Of a DNA stretch of 64,000 nucleotides, positions 17,636 to 26,404 are shown one piece after another. The stretch spans positions 186,001 to 250,000 of the forward strand of contig NZ_WRXL01000006.1 in the NCBI RefSeq assembly GCF_010119195.1, in the 5' to 3' direction. The number at the start of each line of letters is the position of its first letter. Positions within the stretch are counted from its first letter, which is position 1. The translations under genes were made by a program, and so were the position numbers. The notes under the pieces are model-generated. The model was given only the letters and a program-made list of their open reading frames with translations. It was not told where the DNA came from and made no database searches. This DNA is from Haloarcula salina. Its GTDB lineage: Archaea; Halobacteriota; Halobacteria; Halobacteriales; Haloarculaceae.

Positions 17636-18118
17636 ATGACCGGAACCGTCACACAGATCCACGTCACGCCCGAGCGGGGAGCGGAGCCGGAGCCGGTCGA
17701 GCGCGTCGAGGCCGTCGCGGGCGCGGGATTGTGCGGCGACCGCTACTTCGACGAGTCGGGGACGTTCGCCGACCGCGAGGGGTGTGACCTGACGCTCATC
17801 GAGTCCGAGGCGCTCGCGGCGGTCGAACGCGACCACGGCATCGACCTCGAACCGGGAGCCCATCGGCGCAACGTCACGACGGCGGGGGTCGCGCTGAACC
17901 ACCTCGTCGGCGAGCGATTCCGCGTCGGCGACGCCGTCTGCGTCGGAACGGAGCTGTGCGAACCGTGCGCGTATCTGGAAGACCATCTCGGCGAGTCCGG
18001 CGTCCGTGAGGCGCTCGTCCACCGCGGCGGACTCCGGTGTCGAATCGTCGAGAGCGGCGAGATTTCGGTGACTGATCGTGTAGAATTCGGCGGAGAGCGC
18101 GACGGAAGCGACAGCTAA
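17636..18118 (+). CDS. MOSC domain-containing protein
   Basis: The 160-residue protein is a stand-alone MOSC domain (the fold shared with molybdenum-cofactor sulfurases). Visible features are [28 protein letters not shown] and the conserved Cys-containing CEPCAYLE (about residues 108-115). MOSC proteins carry or transfer sulfur, or bind molybdopterin in YiiM/mARC-like enzymes; the exact activity here is unknown. It starts 11 bp after the PIN-ATPase-KH gene and is probably in the same transcript. Confidence 0.88.
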   Translation: MTGTVTQIHVTPERGAEPEPVERVEAVAGAGLCGDRYFDESGTFADREGCDLTLIESEALAAVERDHGIDLEPGAHRRNVTTAGVALNHLVGERFRVGDAVCVGTELCEPCAYLEDHLGESGVREALVHRGGLRCRIVESGEISVTDRVEFGGERDGSDS

Positions 18119-18145
18119 ATTGGATTCGAGTCCGTCAGTGTGAGT

Positions 18146-18967
18146 ATGAGCGACACAGTCGTCGGCGGGCTGGTGGACCAGGCGACGCTGGTCGAGCAGG
18201 TCGACCGCGGCGTCGCGCCCGACTGGGTGGCCGAGCACTGGCGGACCTTCAGCGCGGGACTGACCGGCGAGCGAAACGACACGCCGTTCCCCTGCTTCTT
18301 CGGCGCGGAGTCGGTCCGCGACGGCGTCCCGCTGTACACGGCCGTCCCCTCGACCAGCGACCCAGACGCGCTGTTCGACCTCGGGCGGACGATACTGACG
18401 TACCTCGACACGTACCGCGACCACAGCGAGCGGGCCTCGCTGGTGACGTTCTTCCGCCCGCCCGAGCGCTCGCTGACGGAAGCCGAGTACCACGACCGCC
18501 TCTGGCATATCCTCCAGTTCCTGCACGTCCACGACCCGGCGCCGTGGCCCGAGGACATCCCGACCGATACCGACGACCCCTACTGGGAGTTCTGCTTCGG
18601 CGGCGAGCCGATGTTCCCCACGTGTCGCGCGCCGTTCTACGACGCGCGAAAGAGCCGCTACTGCCCGATCGGCCTGGAGATCACGCTCCAGCCCCGCTCG
18701 CTGTTCGAGGACCTGGACGTGACGGCCGACACCGAGGCCGGCCAGCACGCCCGCGAGGTCATCCAGGACCGACTGGAAGACTACGACGGCGTCTGTCCCC
18801 ACGCCGACATCGGCGACTGGGGGGTCGACGGCGACCGCGAGTGGCCCCAGTACATGCTGTCGTCCGAGGAGTCCGAGGCCCCCGACGAGTGCCCGATGAC
18901 CGTGACGCGCGAGCACCCGAAGTCGAAGTGGCTCGTCGACGCATCGACTCCGGAGCCGGCCGACTGA
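18146..18967 (+). CDS. YqcI/YcgG family protein
   Basis: The 273-residue protein matches the YqcI/YcgG family (motifs [37 protein letters not shown]). Members have unknown function but are rich in Cys, His and aromatic residues; a redox or haem-related role has been suggested for relatives and is speculative here. An in-frame GTG lies at 18140, but the TATA-like CTAAATTGG at 18115-18123 is 27 nt before the ATG at 18146, so 18146 is preferred. That box overlaps the stop codon of the MOSC gene. The stop TGA overlaps the ATG of the isochorismatase gene, so the two are translationally coupled. Confidence 0.88.
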   Translation: MSDTVVGGLVDQATLVEQVDRGVAPDWVAEHWRTFSAGLTGERNDTPFPCFFGAESVRDGVPLYTAVPSTSDPDALFDLGRTILTYLDTYRDHSERASLVTFFRPPERSLTEAEYHDRLWHILQFLHVHDPAPWPEDIPTDTDDPYWEFCFGGEPMFPTCRAPFYDARKSRYCPIGLEITLQPRSLFEDLDVTADTEAGQHAREVIQDRLEDYDGVCPHADIGDWGVDGDREWPQYMLSSEESEAPDECPMTVTREHPKSKWLVDASTPEPAD

Positions 18968-19530
18968 TGGCGGCGCTCTCGCTCCCCGCGGACCCCGTGC
19001 TCGTGCTGGTGGACTTCCAGCGGGGCTTCGACGACCCGGGGTGGGGCACGCGGAACAACCCCGACGCCGAGGCGAACGCGGAGCGGTTGCTGGCCGCGTG
19101 GCGCGAGCGCGACCTGCCCGTGGTCCACGTCCGCCACGACTCGACCGAATCGGACTCCCCGCTCCGGGGCGACGACCCGGGCTTCGCGTTCAAGCCGGGA
19201 CTGGAGCCGAAAGCCGGAGACGCGACGTTCGAGAAGCGCGTCAACGGCGCGTTCGTCGACACCGGCCTGGAGGCGTGGCTCCGCGAGCGCGGCCACGAGA
19301 CGCTCGTCGTCTGCGGGCTGACGACCGACCACTGCGTCTCGACGACGGCGCGGATGGCCGAGAACCGCGGGTTCGACGTGGTCGTCGCGAGTGACGCGAC
19401 GGCGACCTTCGAGCGCGCGCTCGACGGCGAGCGCTTCGAGCCGGATCTGGTTCACCGGACGGCGCTGGCGCACCTTCGGGGCGAGTTCGCGGCGGTGGCG
19501 TCGGCGGACGACGTGATCGAGGCGCTGTGA
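18967..19530 (+). CDS. Isochorismatase-family cysteine hydrolase
   Basis: The 187-residue protein has the family's Asp-Lys-Cys triad: Asp in [11 protein letters not shown], Lys in FEKRVNGAF and the nucleophilic Cys in [14 protein letters not shown] (about residue 118). Relatives include nicotinamidases, isochorismatases and N-carbamoyl hydrolases; the compact length fits a nicotinamidase-like or uncharacterised member. The ATG overlaps the stop of the YqcI/YcgG-type gene (TGATG-type junction), so the two are expressed together and probably act on related substrates. Confidence 0.9.
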   Translation: MAALSLPADPVLVLVDFQRGFDDPGWGTRNNPDAEANAERLLAAWRERDLPVVHVRHDSTESDSPLRGDDPGFAFKPGLEPKAGDATFEKRVNGAFVDTGLEAWLRERGHETLVVCGLTTDHCVSTTARMAENRGFDVVVASDATATFERALDGERFEPDLVHRTALAHLRGEFAAVASADDVIEAL

Positions 19531-19582
19531 GCGCGACAGAGACGCCGCTACGGACGCGCTCGAGCGAGTGAGAGAGAAGGAA

Positions 19583-19846
19583 TCAGTCCGAGACGGCGGC
19601 GTCGGCTTCCGCGGATTGGTCGATGATCTCGTAGAGGTTCTGGCGCGCGTCCGCGAAGTACACGTCTTCCTCGATGACGCCGACTTCGTCGAGCCGTTCC
19701 AGCGCGTAGCGGACGGTCCGCGCCGACAGCATCGACTCCTCGACGATGCCTTTCTGCGTCAGCGGGCCGTCGTACTCCAGAACCTTGTACACGAGCTTTG
19801 CGCTCGGTGGAAGGTCTGCGATGTCCTCCCCGTCAGAGTCCGTCAT
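19583..19846 (-). CDS. Small winged helix-turn-helix regulator
   Basis: The 87-residue protein is a single winged helix: SAKLVYKVLEYDGPLTQKGI, then SARTVRYALERLDEVGVIEED (recognition helix) and a short wing. This is the compact MarR/TrmB-like type common in haloarchaea. No effector domain is present. A CTTTATGC box (19871-19878) is centred 28 nt before the ATG. It is divergent from the EMC6-like/ABCE1 operon and might regulate it or itself; that is inference. Confidence 0.85.
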   Translation of the reverse strand: MTDSDGEDIADLPPSAKLVYKVLEYDGPLTQKGIVEESMLSARTVRYALERLDEVGVIEEDVYFADARQNLYEIIDQSAEADAAVSD

Positions 19847-19960
19847 TACCCGTATCGAGTAGCGCCGGCCGCATAAAGATTGAGGAGTCGGCCTCGCCGC
19901 GACGGCGAGTAGCGGCCCCGAACCGCGCCCCTTTTGGTTGCGGGTAGTGGAAGGTGAGGT

Positions 19961-20257
19961 ATGGCTACGGAAACGGCGGACGGGATGAGCTCGCACATGC
20001 GCGGGCTCACTGTCACGACGCTGACGGCCGTCGCTGGCATCGCCGCCGCGTTCGGGTCGAACGCGCTCGCGACGAGCGCATCGGACCCGCAGGGCGTCCT
20101 CGTCGTCGCGGTCGCCGTCGCGGCACAGTTCCCGATTCTGCGGGTGATCGGCATCGACACGGACGACCTCTCGACGAAGGACTTTCTCTACATCGGGTTC
20201 ATGACCTTCGCGCTCTGGTTCGTCTCGTGGGGCATCCTGCTGACCACGGGAGCGTAA
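19961..20257 (+). CDS. EMC6-like membrane protein
   Basis: The 98-residue protein has three predicted transmembrane helices and the conserved-looking segment DLSTKDFLYIGFMTFALWF. It matches the haloarchaeal family annotated as EMC6-like. EMC6 is the core subunit of the eukaryotic ER membrane complex insertase. Two base pairs separate its stop from the ATG of the ABCE1 gene, so they form a two-gene operon linking a membrane-insertion-type protein with a ribosome recycling factor. CCTTTTGG (19929-19936) lies 28 nt before the ATG. Confidence 0.85.
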   Translation: MATETADGMSSHMRGLTVTTLTAVAGIAAAFGSNALATSASDPQGVLVVAVAVAAQFPILRVIGIDTDDLSTKDFLYIGFMTFALWFVSWGILLTTGA

Positions 20258-20259
20258 GC

Positions 20260-22092
20260 ATGGCCGAGGACAGCATCGCAGTCGTCGACCTGGAGCGGTG
20301 TCAGCCCGACCGCTGTAACTACGAGTGCATGAACTACTGCCCGCCGAACCGCAGCGGGAAGGAGTGTATCGTCAAGCGCGGGGACGCCTACGAGGAGGAC
20401 GAGCCCTTCGAGGGCGGGCCCGACCAGGTCCGCATCTCCGAGGAGATCTGTCTGGGCGAGTCCTGCGGCATCTGCGTCAACAAGTGCCCGTTCGACGCCA
20501 TCGAGATCATCAACCTCCCGCAGGAACTGACCGAGGAGCCGGTCCACCGCTACGGCGAGAACGCGTTCGCCCTGTACGGCCTCCCCAGCCCCACCGAGGG
20601 GCAGGTCACCGGCATCCTGGGCCCGAACGGCATCGGGAAGACGACCGCCGTCCGCATCCTCGCCGACGAGATGCAGCCCAACCTGGGCCGCTACGGCGAG
20701 GAGCCGGGGTGGGACGAGATCCTCGACGAGTACCGCGGCACGGCGCTGCAAGAGTACCTCGAACAGCTCCGCGACGGCGACGTGAGCGTCGCGCGCAAGC
20801 CCCAGTACGTCGACCGCATCCCCGACCAGTTCGACGGGACGGCGGCGGAGCTGCTCGAACGGACCGACGAGCGCGGCGAGCTCGACTATCTCGTCGAGCG
20901 GACCGGCATCGCGCCCGTCGTCGACAGCCACATCGGCGACCTCTCCGGCGGCGAGCTCCAGCGCGTCGCCCTGGTCGCGACGCTGGCCCGCGACGCCGAC
21001 TTCTACTTCCTCGACGAGATCACGCCCTACCTCGACATCGGCCAGCGCATGACCGCGGCGCGGCTCATCCGCGAACTCGCCGAGGACGGGGACCGCTCGA
21101 TGCTCGTCGTCGAGCACGACCTCGCCATCCTCGACCTGCTCGCCGACAACATCAACGTCGCCTACGGGACCCCCGGCGCGTTCGGTATCGTCACGTCGCC
21201 CAAGTCGACGAAGAAGGGCATCAACGAGTACCTCTCGGGCTTCCTCGAGAACGAGAACATGCGGATCCGCCAGACCGAGATCGAGTTCGAGGAGCACGCC
21301 CCCCGGACCGCCTCGACCGGCGACGTGGTCATCGAGTACCCCGAACTCGAGAAGAGCTACGGCGAGGGCGAGTTCTCGCTCTCCGTCGATGCCGGGACCA
21401 TCCGCGAGAGCGAGGTCCTCGGCGTCGTCGGCCCGAACGGCATCGGGAAGTCCACGTTCGCGAAGATGCTCGCCGGCCGCCTCGAGCCGACCGAGGGCGC
21501 GGTCGACAGCGACCTCGACATCGCGTACAAGCCCCAGTACATCGAGATCGACCAGCCGATGCGCGTCGACGCGTTCCTCGCCTCGATCACCGACGACTTC
21601 GGCTCGTCGTACTGGACCACCGAGATCGCCCAGCCGCTCCAGCTGGAGTCAGTGATGGAGCAGCAACTGACCGACCTCTCGGGCGGCGAGCGCCAGCGCG
21701 TCGCCATCGCGGCCTGCCTCTCGAAGGACGCCGACCTCTACCTGCTCGACGAGCCCTCGGCGCATCTGGACGTGGAACAGCGGGTGCTCGCCACCTCCGC
21801 CATCCGGCGCTACGCCGAGAACCACGACGCGACGGCGCTGGTCATCGACCACGACATCTACATGATCGACCTGCTGTCGGACCGCCTGCTCGTCTTCGAG
21901 GGCGAGCCGGCAAAGCGCGGCCGCGCCGCGCCGCCACAGGGGATGCGCGAGGGGATGAACGAGTTCCTCGAGAACCTCGACATCACCTTCCGCCGCGACG
22001 AGCGGACCTCACGCCCGCGCATCAACAAGCCGGGCTCGCAACTGGACCGCGAGCAGAAGAACGCCGGCGAGTACTACTACTCGCCGAACTGA
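20260..22092 (+). CDS. abce1: ABCE1 / Rli ribosome recycling ATPase
   Basis: The 610-residue protein has the full ABCE1 layout. The N-terminal iron-sulfur region carries eight cysteines (RCQPDRCNYECMNYC and CLGESCGICVNKCPF), followed by two ABC domains with Walker A GPNGIGKTT (about 120-128) and GPNGIGKST (about 391-399). Signature motifs are LSGGELQR and LSGGERQR, with Walker B sites YFLDEITPYLD and YLLDEPSAHLD. It splits ribosomes into subunits after termination and is essential in archaea and eukaryotes. Length and motifs are complete. The start 2 bp after the EMC6-like stop indicates co-translation. Confidence 0.97.
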   Translation: MAEDSIAVVDLERCQPDRCNYECMNYCPPNRSGKECIVKRGDAYEEDEPFEGGPDQVRISEEICLGESCGICVNKCPFDAIEIINLPQELTEEPVHRYGENAFALYGLPSPTEGQVTGILGPNGIGKTTAVRILADEMQPNLGRYGEEPGWDEILDEYRGTALQEYLEQLRDGDVSVARKPQYVDRIPDQFDGTAAELLERTDERGELDYLVERTGIAPVVDSHIGDLSGGELQRVALVATLARDADFYFLDEITPYLDIGQRMTAARLIRELAEDGDRSMLVVEHDLAILDLLADNINVAYGTPGAFGIVTSPKSTKKGINEYLSGFLENENMRIRQTEIEFEEHAPRTASTGDVVIEYPELEKSYGEGEFSLSVDAGTIRESEVLGVVGPNGIGKSTFAKMLAGRLEPTEGAVDSDLDIAYKPQYIEIDQPMRVDAFLASITDDFGSSYWTTEIAQPLQLESVMEQQLTDLSGGERQRVAIAACLSKDADLYLLDEPSAHLDVEQRVLATSAIRRYAENHDATALVIDHDIYMIDLLSDRLLVFEGEPAKRGRAAPPQGMREGMNEFLENLDITFRRDERTSRPRINKPGSQLDREQKNAGEYYYSPN

Positions 22093-22335
22093 ATTGTTCC
22101 GTCATAGAGCGGGCGCGGACGCTTCGCTCGCTGCGGGCACTCCCGCCTGCGAAAATGTAGTGCAATCCTACCGCCCTGCGAGCGGGACGTGAACCGCGCG
22201 CCGGTGGCGGTCGGACGCTTGCGTACCTCGCTCGTGGCGTCGGAATCCGATGGCGTCCATCCGGCTCGGTCCGACTCTGCGTGAGTGAGGTGACACGAAG
22301 CGCTGGAGAGCGATGCAGTCGTGACAGCCGGCCTC
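22093..22335. other. Intergenic region between convergent genes
   Basis: This 243 bp segment lies between the 3' ends of the abce1 gene and the secreted-protein gene. I see no coding sequence. A short hairpin (GCGGG-CACT-CCCGC, 22133-22146) may help form the abce1 3' end. Confidence 0.45.
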
Positions 22336-23121
22336 TCACGTGGCGGACTCGTTCGCGGCGGCGAGCTCTCTGGCTGTCTCGACCCAGCCGTGGTCCGGGA
22401 AGGGAGCGGGGTGGACGTCGTACGTGTACCGATACTCGCGCTCGGCCGCGTCGAGTGTGATGTCGAACGCGTAGACGATCCCGTCCTCGGCCCCCAGCCG
22501 GAGGGTGCCGTTGAGAGCCGGTGGAACGTCGGCGGCTGTCGTCCGTTCGCCCGAAACGCGATACGTGATGACGGGGACACCGTGATGGGTCGTCCTGTTG
22601 GTGGCCGTCCACGTGTACGCGCCGAGGATGTCGGGATGGCGGCCGATGTTGGTGGGGGCAATCTGTCCGTAGTGTGGGTCGTATCTGTAGTACGCGTCGG
22701 TGGCGTTGTCGTAGACGAACTGCGGGTCAGACGTGAACTGCTCGCGTTGGTGGGCCGGGAGACTGTCGGCCGGCTGGACGAACGCGTAGGTGGTCCCGTT
22801 CCGATAGACCGTCGCGTTGTGCCACCGGTCTGTGAGTATCTCACCCGTCGAGGAGTCGATGTAATAGTCTCCTTCCACGAGTCGGCGGTCGGGCGGAGCG
22901 GTGTAGACGATGGCGTACGAGTCCCAGTGCGACCGCGGCGTGTGCGATACGTTCGCCTCGTCCGCTTCGAGCGCCGTGAAGTTGATGTGATCCGGCCCCG
23001 CTCCCGCGGGATACGTCTGCTCGGATCCCGGTGTGGTTGCTTGCGGAGCCCACACGGTCGTGAAAGCGACCACGCCGATACCGAGCGCGACGAGTGCGAC
23101 GAGTCCGTAGCGACGGTCCAT
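22336..23121 (-). CDS. Membrane-anchored secreted protein, uncharacterised
   Basis: The 261-residue protein has one N-terminal hydrophobic segment (about 7-25) acting as a signal or anchor, then an extracellular domain rich in Tyr, Thr and Asn with many NxT/S sequons. Segments such as GDYYIDSSTGEILTDRWHN and DATDAYYRYDPHYGQIAP suggest a beta-rich domain, perhaps of the LolA-like clamp type often found in haloarchaeal surface lipoproteins; that similarity is a guess. A TACTTAGTGG-like box (23143-23150) lies 26 nt before the ATG. Confidence 0.72.
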   Translation of the reverse strand: MDRRYGLVALVALGIGVVAFTTVWAPQATTPGSEQTYPAGAGPDHINFTALEADEANVSHTPRSHWDSYAIVYTAPPDRRLVEGDYYIDSSTGEILTDRWHNATVYRNGTTYAFVQPADSLPAHQREQFTSDPQFVYDNATDAYYRYDPHYGQIAPTNIGRHPDILGAYTWTATNRTTHHGVPVITYRVSGERTTAADVPPALNGTLRLGAEDGIVYAFDITLDAAEREYRYTYDVHPAPFPDHGWVETARELAAANESAT

Positions 23122-23360
23122 ACAGAATCAAATCACAGCCCCACTAAGTAGCTGCCCAAGGCTCAAAACGACTCTTGTGTGTCACGGTGGTGCACATCCC
23201 GAACCGCGCCGCGAGCGCGACAGTCTCTGCACCGGACAGTGCCGAGTGTGATACACACAGGGTGGTTGCGGTTCGTTCGTCGATTCCGTCACGGCACGAG
23301 AGACGGGCAAGCAACGCGCGCTACCGAGCGTGGACCGTATCCAGCAAGCGACGTGCCCGG

Positions 23361-23882
23361 TCAGAGCACGTGACGCTGGCAGGAGCCACACAGCGAGACT
23401 TCCTTCACGTCGACCTGCCTGGCGGTGGGCGAGAAGTTCATTACGCAGCGCTTGTTGTCGCAGTGTTCGAGGCCGAGCGTGTGGCCGACCTCGTGGACGA
23501 CCTCCTTTCGGACGCGCTGAGAGAAGATTTCGCCGGCCGAGCGGTTCGAGAAGCCGCCGTCGGAGGATGTCTGGAGGCGGTACGTGGAGATGACGCTGCC
23601 CGACCCGCCCAGGTAGGCGAGGCCGAAGACGTAGTTGCGCCGGCGATAGAAGAGGTCCTTTGGGGTGATGGCGATGTTCTTGCCGCCGGAGCCGACGCGC
23701 CGGGCGAGGTCGATGAACTCCTCGGCGCGGTACTGGTCGCGGTCCCCATCGTACGCGCCGGCGGGGACGGACTGTGGCTCGTGCATCGAGACCTCACAGT
23801 CGTAGACGGAGCGGAGTCCGTCGGAGGCCTCGCGCTTGACCTGCGCGGAGACCTCGCCCACCGGCACGATGTCGACGTGCAT
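23361..23882 (-). CDS. amzA: Archaemetzincin zinc protease
   Basis: The 173-residue protein has the complete archaemetzincin signature: HEVGHTLGLEH (His130, Glu131, His134, His140) binds the catalytic zinc. Cys141, Cys146, Cys165 and Cys168 (CDNKRC and CGSC) form the second structural zinc site, with the Met-turn methionine at VMNF. The family consists of cytoplasmic zinc peptidases of unknown physiological substrate. The ATG at 23882 has a TATA-like ATTTATG on the minus strand (23908-23914) about 28 nt upstream. Only 39 bp separate it from the divergent UPF0146 gene. Confidence 0.95.
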   Translation of the reverse strand: MHVDIVPVGEVSAQVKREASDGLRSVYDCEVSMHEPQSVPAGAYDGDRDQYRAEEFIDLARRVGSGGKNIAITPKDLFYRRRNYVFGLAYLGGSGSVISTYRLQTSSDGGFSNRSAGEIFSQRVRKEVVHEVGHTLGLEHCDNKRCVMNFSPTARQVDVKEVSLCGSCQRHVL

Positions 23883-23887
23883 GCGAA

Positions 23888-23914
23888 CGCATATGCGCCG
23901 GCGTGGCATAAATC
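23888..23914. promoter_or_regulatory. Interleaved divergent promoters of amzA and the UPF0146 gene
   Basis: CGCATATGCG (23888-23897), a perfect 10-bp palindrome, is centred 29 nt before the GTG at 23922 and can serve as TATA box for the UPF0146 gene. CATAAAT (23908-23914) read on the minus strand is the TATA box for amzA. Each box lies between the other box and the other gene's start. Confidence 0.5.
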
Positions 23915-23921
23915 TCGCGAC

Positions 23922-24326
23922 GTGAACGACCCCACCGAGGCCCTCGTCGCGCGATTGGCGTCCGTCGATTCCGTCGTCGAGGTCGGCGTCGGAAACCGGC
24001 CGGACGTGGCGGCGGCGCTCGCCGAGCGCGGCGTCGACGTGACGGCGACGGACGTCTACGAGCGACCGGTCCCCGACGGCGTCGCGTTCGTCGTGGACGA
24101 CGTGCTCGACCCCGACCGGTCGGTGTACGAGGGGGCCGACGTGGTGTTCGCGCGGAATCTTCCCCCGGAGCTCCATCGACCGCTGCTGGCGGTCGCGCGG
24201 TCGGTCGGCGCGGCGTGCTGGTTCACGACGCTCGGGGGCGACCAGCCGGCGGTCGCCGTCGAGCGCGAGCAGCTCCCGGGCGGCGAGACGCTGTACCGGG
24301 CGCGGGATAGCAAGGCGCTTGAGTGA
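23922..24326 (+). CDS. UPF0146 family protein
   Basis: The 134-residue protein has a methyltransferase-like Rossmann opening ([20 protein letters not shown], then [11 protein letters not shown]) and [18 protein letters not shown] near the middle, which is the UPF0146 pattern. Some SAM-binding features are visible, but length and motif set are reduced and no activity is established. The GTG start at 23922 is supported by CATATG centred 29 nt upstream; no ATG lies in frame nearby. The gene leads a likely run of plus-strand genes (HAD hydrolase 19 bp downstream). Confidence 0.85.
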   Translation: MNDPTEALVARLASVDSVVEVGVGNRPDVAAALAERGVDVTATDVYERPVPDGVAFVVDDVLDPDRSVYEGADVVFARNLPPELHRPLLAVARSVGAACWFTTLGGDQPAVAVEREQLPGGETLYRARDSKALE

Positions 24327-24345
24327 GGCCCGCGTTCGCCCGGCC

Positions 24346-25218
24346 ATGAAAGTCGACGCGGTCGTCCTCGACATCGACGGCGTACTTGTGGACGTGGCCG
24401 ACTCCTACCGCCGCGCCATCGTCGAGTCCGTCGACCGAGTGTACGGCGACACGATCGAGAAGGCGGCGATCCAGCGGTTCAAGGACGCCGGCGGTTTCAA
24501 CAACGACTGGGAACTGACGTATGCCGCGGCGCTGCTGGTCCTCGCCCGCCGCGAGTCCGCGGTCAGCGACGTGGCGGCCTTCACCGACGCCGTCGCCGAG
24601 CGCGGCGGCGGCCTCGACGCGGCCGAGGCCGTGGTCCGCGACCTCCTCGACGAACCGGCGGCCGAGCGCGTCTTCGACGACTGGGACCCCGAGCGGCTCC
24701 GCGACGTGTTCCAGGCGCTGTACCTCGGGTCGGAGCTGTACCGCGACCTCGAGGGCGGCGAACCGCCGTTCGACGCGCCGGGCTACATCAACGACGAGCC
24801 GCTGTTGCTCGACGAGGCGACGCTGTCGGACCTGCGCGAGCGCTTCGCCGTCGGCGTCGTCACCGGCCGTCCCGCGGCCGAGGCCGACATCGCGCTCGAA
24901 CGCGTCGGGCTCGACCTCCCCGACGAGCACCGCTTCACGATGGACGACTGGGAGGAGGGCAAGCCCCATCCGACGGCGCTGGTGACCCTCGGCGAGCGCT
25001 TCGACGCCGAGCGGATCGCCTTCGTGGGCGACACGCTCGACGACGTGGAGACGGCGGTCAACGCCGACGCGGCGGACGACGACCGCGTGTACTACGGCGT
25101 CGGCGTCCTCACCGGCGGGCTGACTGGCGAGGCGGGCAGACGGGCCTTCGCCGCGGCCGGCGCGAGCGCCGTCGTCGAATCTGTGACCGACCTGCCGGAC
25201 CTACTCGAGTCGGCGTGA
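24346..25218 (+). CDS. HAD-superfamily hydrolase (TIGR01548-type)
   Basis: The 290-residue protein has the four HAD motifs: motif [18 protein letters not shown] (nucleophile Asp8, acid Asp10), motif II VVTGRP, motif [12 protein letters not shown] (Lys) and motif [14 protein letters not shown] large helical cap (about 25-160) includes [12 protein letters not shown]. The length and cap fit TIGR01548, a subfamily IA group of unknown phosphatase substrate. It follows the UPF0146 gene by 19 bp. Confidence 0.9.
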   Translation: MKVDAVVLDIDGVLVDVADSYRRAIVESVDRVYGDTIEKAAIQRFKDAGGFNNDWELTYAAALLVLARRESAVSDVAAFTDAVAERGGGLDAAEAVVRDLLDEPAAERVFDDWDPERLRDVFQALYLGSELYRDLEGGEPPFDAPGYINDEPLLLDEATLSDLRERFAVGVVTGRPAAEADIALERVGLDLPDEHRFTMDDWEEGKPHPTALVTLGERFDAERIAFVGDTLDDVETAVNADAADDDRVYYGVGVLTGGLTGEAGRRAFAAAGASAVVESVTDLPDLLESA

Positions 25219-25292
25219 GCGGGACCGCACGCGACGACGGACCGCCGTCCGCAAACGGCACCGATTTCACCGATGGGCCAGAGTCCCCCAGT

Positions 25293-25682
25293 ATGCGACG
25301 ACTGTCGACCGCGGGCTGGGCGATTCTCGTGAGCCTCTGGGCCGGCATCGTCGGCGGCGCGGTCATCCGCGAGCCCACCGTCGACCTGGTCCCGGCGTAC
25401 GCCGTCGGCTGCCAGGTCGTCGCGCTGCTCGCGGCCTACTGGACGATGCGCCGCCACGACGATATCCTCGCGTCCGCGCACCGACCGGGCCGGGTCGCGC
25501 TGTTCATCCTCGCGCTGTTCTTCGTGACCGTCCCGCTCACCATCCTGCTGGACCTCCTCCTCGGCCACTCGACCCCGCTGGGTATCGCAGCGCAGTGGCT
25601 CGCGTACCTGCTGGGACTCGGAACCGGACTGTACGTCTCCTTCGCCGGCGGCTTCGACCGGGCGTGGGCGGAGTACACGTAA
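25293..25682 (+). CDS. Four-helix membrane protein, uncharacterised
   Basis: The 129-residue protein has about four transmembrane helices (about 7-25, 35-52, 69-91 and 100-120) and a short acidic C-terminus. Two starts are possible. A GTG at 25215 overlaps the stop of the HAD gene and would add 26 low-complexity residues; the ATG at 25293 has GATTTCACC (25262-25269) centred 28 nt upstream and gives a typical membrane-protein start, MRRLSTAGWAILVSLW. I chose the latter. The function is unknown. Confidence 0.7.
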   Translation: MRRLSTAGWAILVSLWAGIVGGAVIREPTVDLVPAYAVGCQVVALLAAYWTMRRHDDILASAHRPGRVALFILALFFVTVPLTILLDLLLGHSTPLGIAAQWLAYLLGLGTGLYVSFAGGFDRAWAEYT

Positions 25683-25704
25683 CCGAGTGCGCCTGTCGCA
25701 CAAC

Positions 25705-25711
25705 GTTTATT
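25705..25711 (+). promoter_or_regulatory. TATA box for npdG
   Basis: GTTTATT is centred 28 nt before the ATG at 25736, indicating a leaderless mRNA. Confidence 0.6.
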
Positions 25712-25735
25712 CGGTGGTCGTCCGACCCCGTAGGT

Positions 25736-26404
25736 ATGGACATCGCGTTGCTCGGTGGCACCGGTGACATCGGACAGGGCCTCGCCCTCCGGTGGGCCTA
25801 CGACACGAACCACACGATCATCATCGGCTCGCGCAAGGCGGAGAAGGCGGAGACGAAAGCCGAGGAGTACGAGACGGAACTGACGAGTCGCGGGCTCGAC
25901 GACGTGACCATCGACGGTCTCGGGAACGAGGCGGCCGCCGCCCGCGCTGACGTGGTCGTCGCCGCCGTCCCGGCGTACCACCTGACGGACACCGTCGAGT
26001 CGGTCGCCGACGAACTCGACGACGCGACGCTGGTCGCCCCGGCCGTGGGGATGCAGCGCGACGAGGACGGCTTCCACTACAACCGCCCCGGCGCCGGCAG
26101 CGTCACGCAACTGGCCGCCAACGCCGCCCCGGACGACACGCCCGTCGTCGGCGCGTTCCACAACCTCGCGGCCGGCCGCCTCGCCAACCTGGACGCCGAC
26201 CTCGACTGGGACACCATCGTCGTCGGCGACGACACCGACGCCAAGGACACCGTCTGCGAACTGGCCGAGGGTATCGAAGGACTGCGCGCGCTCGACGGCG
26301 GCCCGCTCGCCAACGCCGCCGAGATCGAGGGACTGACGCCGCTGCTCATCAACGTCGCCCGGCACAACGACGGGATGCACGACCTCGGCGTGAAGTTCCA
26401 CTAG
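25736..26404 (+). CDS. npdG: NADPH-dependent F420 reductase
   Basis: The 222-residue Rossmann protein begins IALLGGTGDIGQGLALRWA, followed by IIGSRKAEKAE (the 2'-phosphate-recognising SR motif of NADPH users). GAFHNLAAGRL and the C-terminal DGGPLANAAEIEGLTPLLIN are characteristic of F420:NADP oxidoreductases. It transfers hydride between coenzyme F420H2 and NADP+; haloarchaea contain F420, consistent with the context. There are no obvious F420-biosynthesis neighbours. A T-tract (CCTTTTTAC) begins 3 nt after the stop and is a likely archaeal terminator. Confidence 0.93.
   Translation: MDIALLGGTGDIGQGLALRWAYDTNHTIIIGSRKAEKAETKAEEYETELTSRGLDDVTIDGLGNEAAAARADVVVAAVPAYHLTDTVESVADELDDATLVAPAVGMQRDEDGFHYNRPGAGSVTQLAANAAPDDTPVVGAFHNLAAGRLANLDADLDWDTIVVGDDTDAKDTVCELAEGIEGLRALDGGPLANAAEIEGLTPLLINVARHNDGMHDLGVKFH

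Noticed and set aside
17204-18916. 570-codon minus-strand open frame
   Set aside because: Antisense to the MOSC and YqcI/YcgG genes; composition is that of a shadow frame.
23172-23260. TGTGTGTCAC / GTGATACACA near-inverted repeat upstream of the secreted-protein gene
   Set aside because: Imperfect, widely spaced and not at a promoter position.
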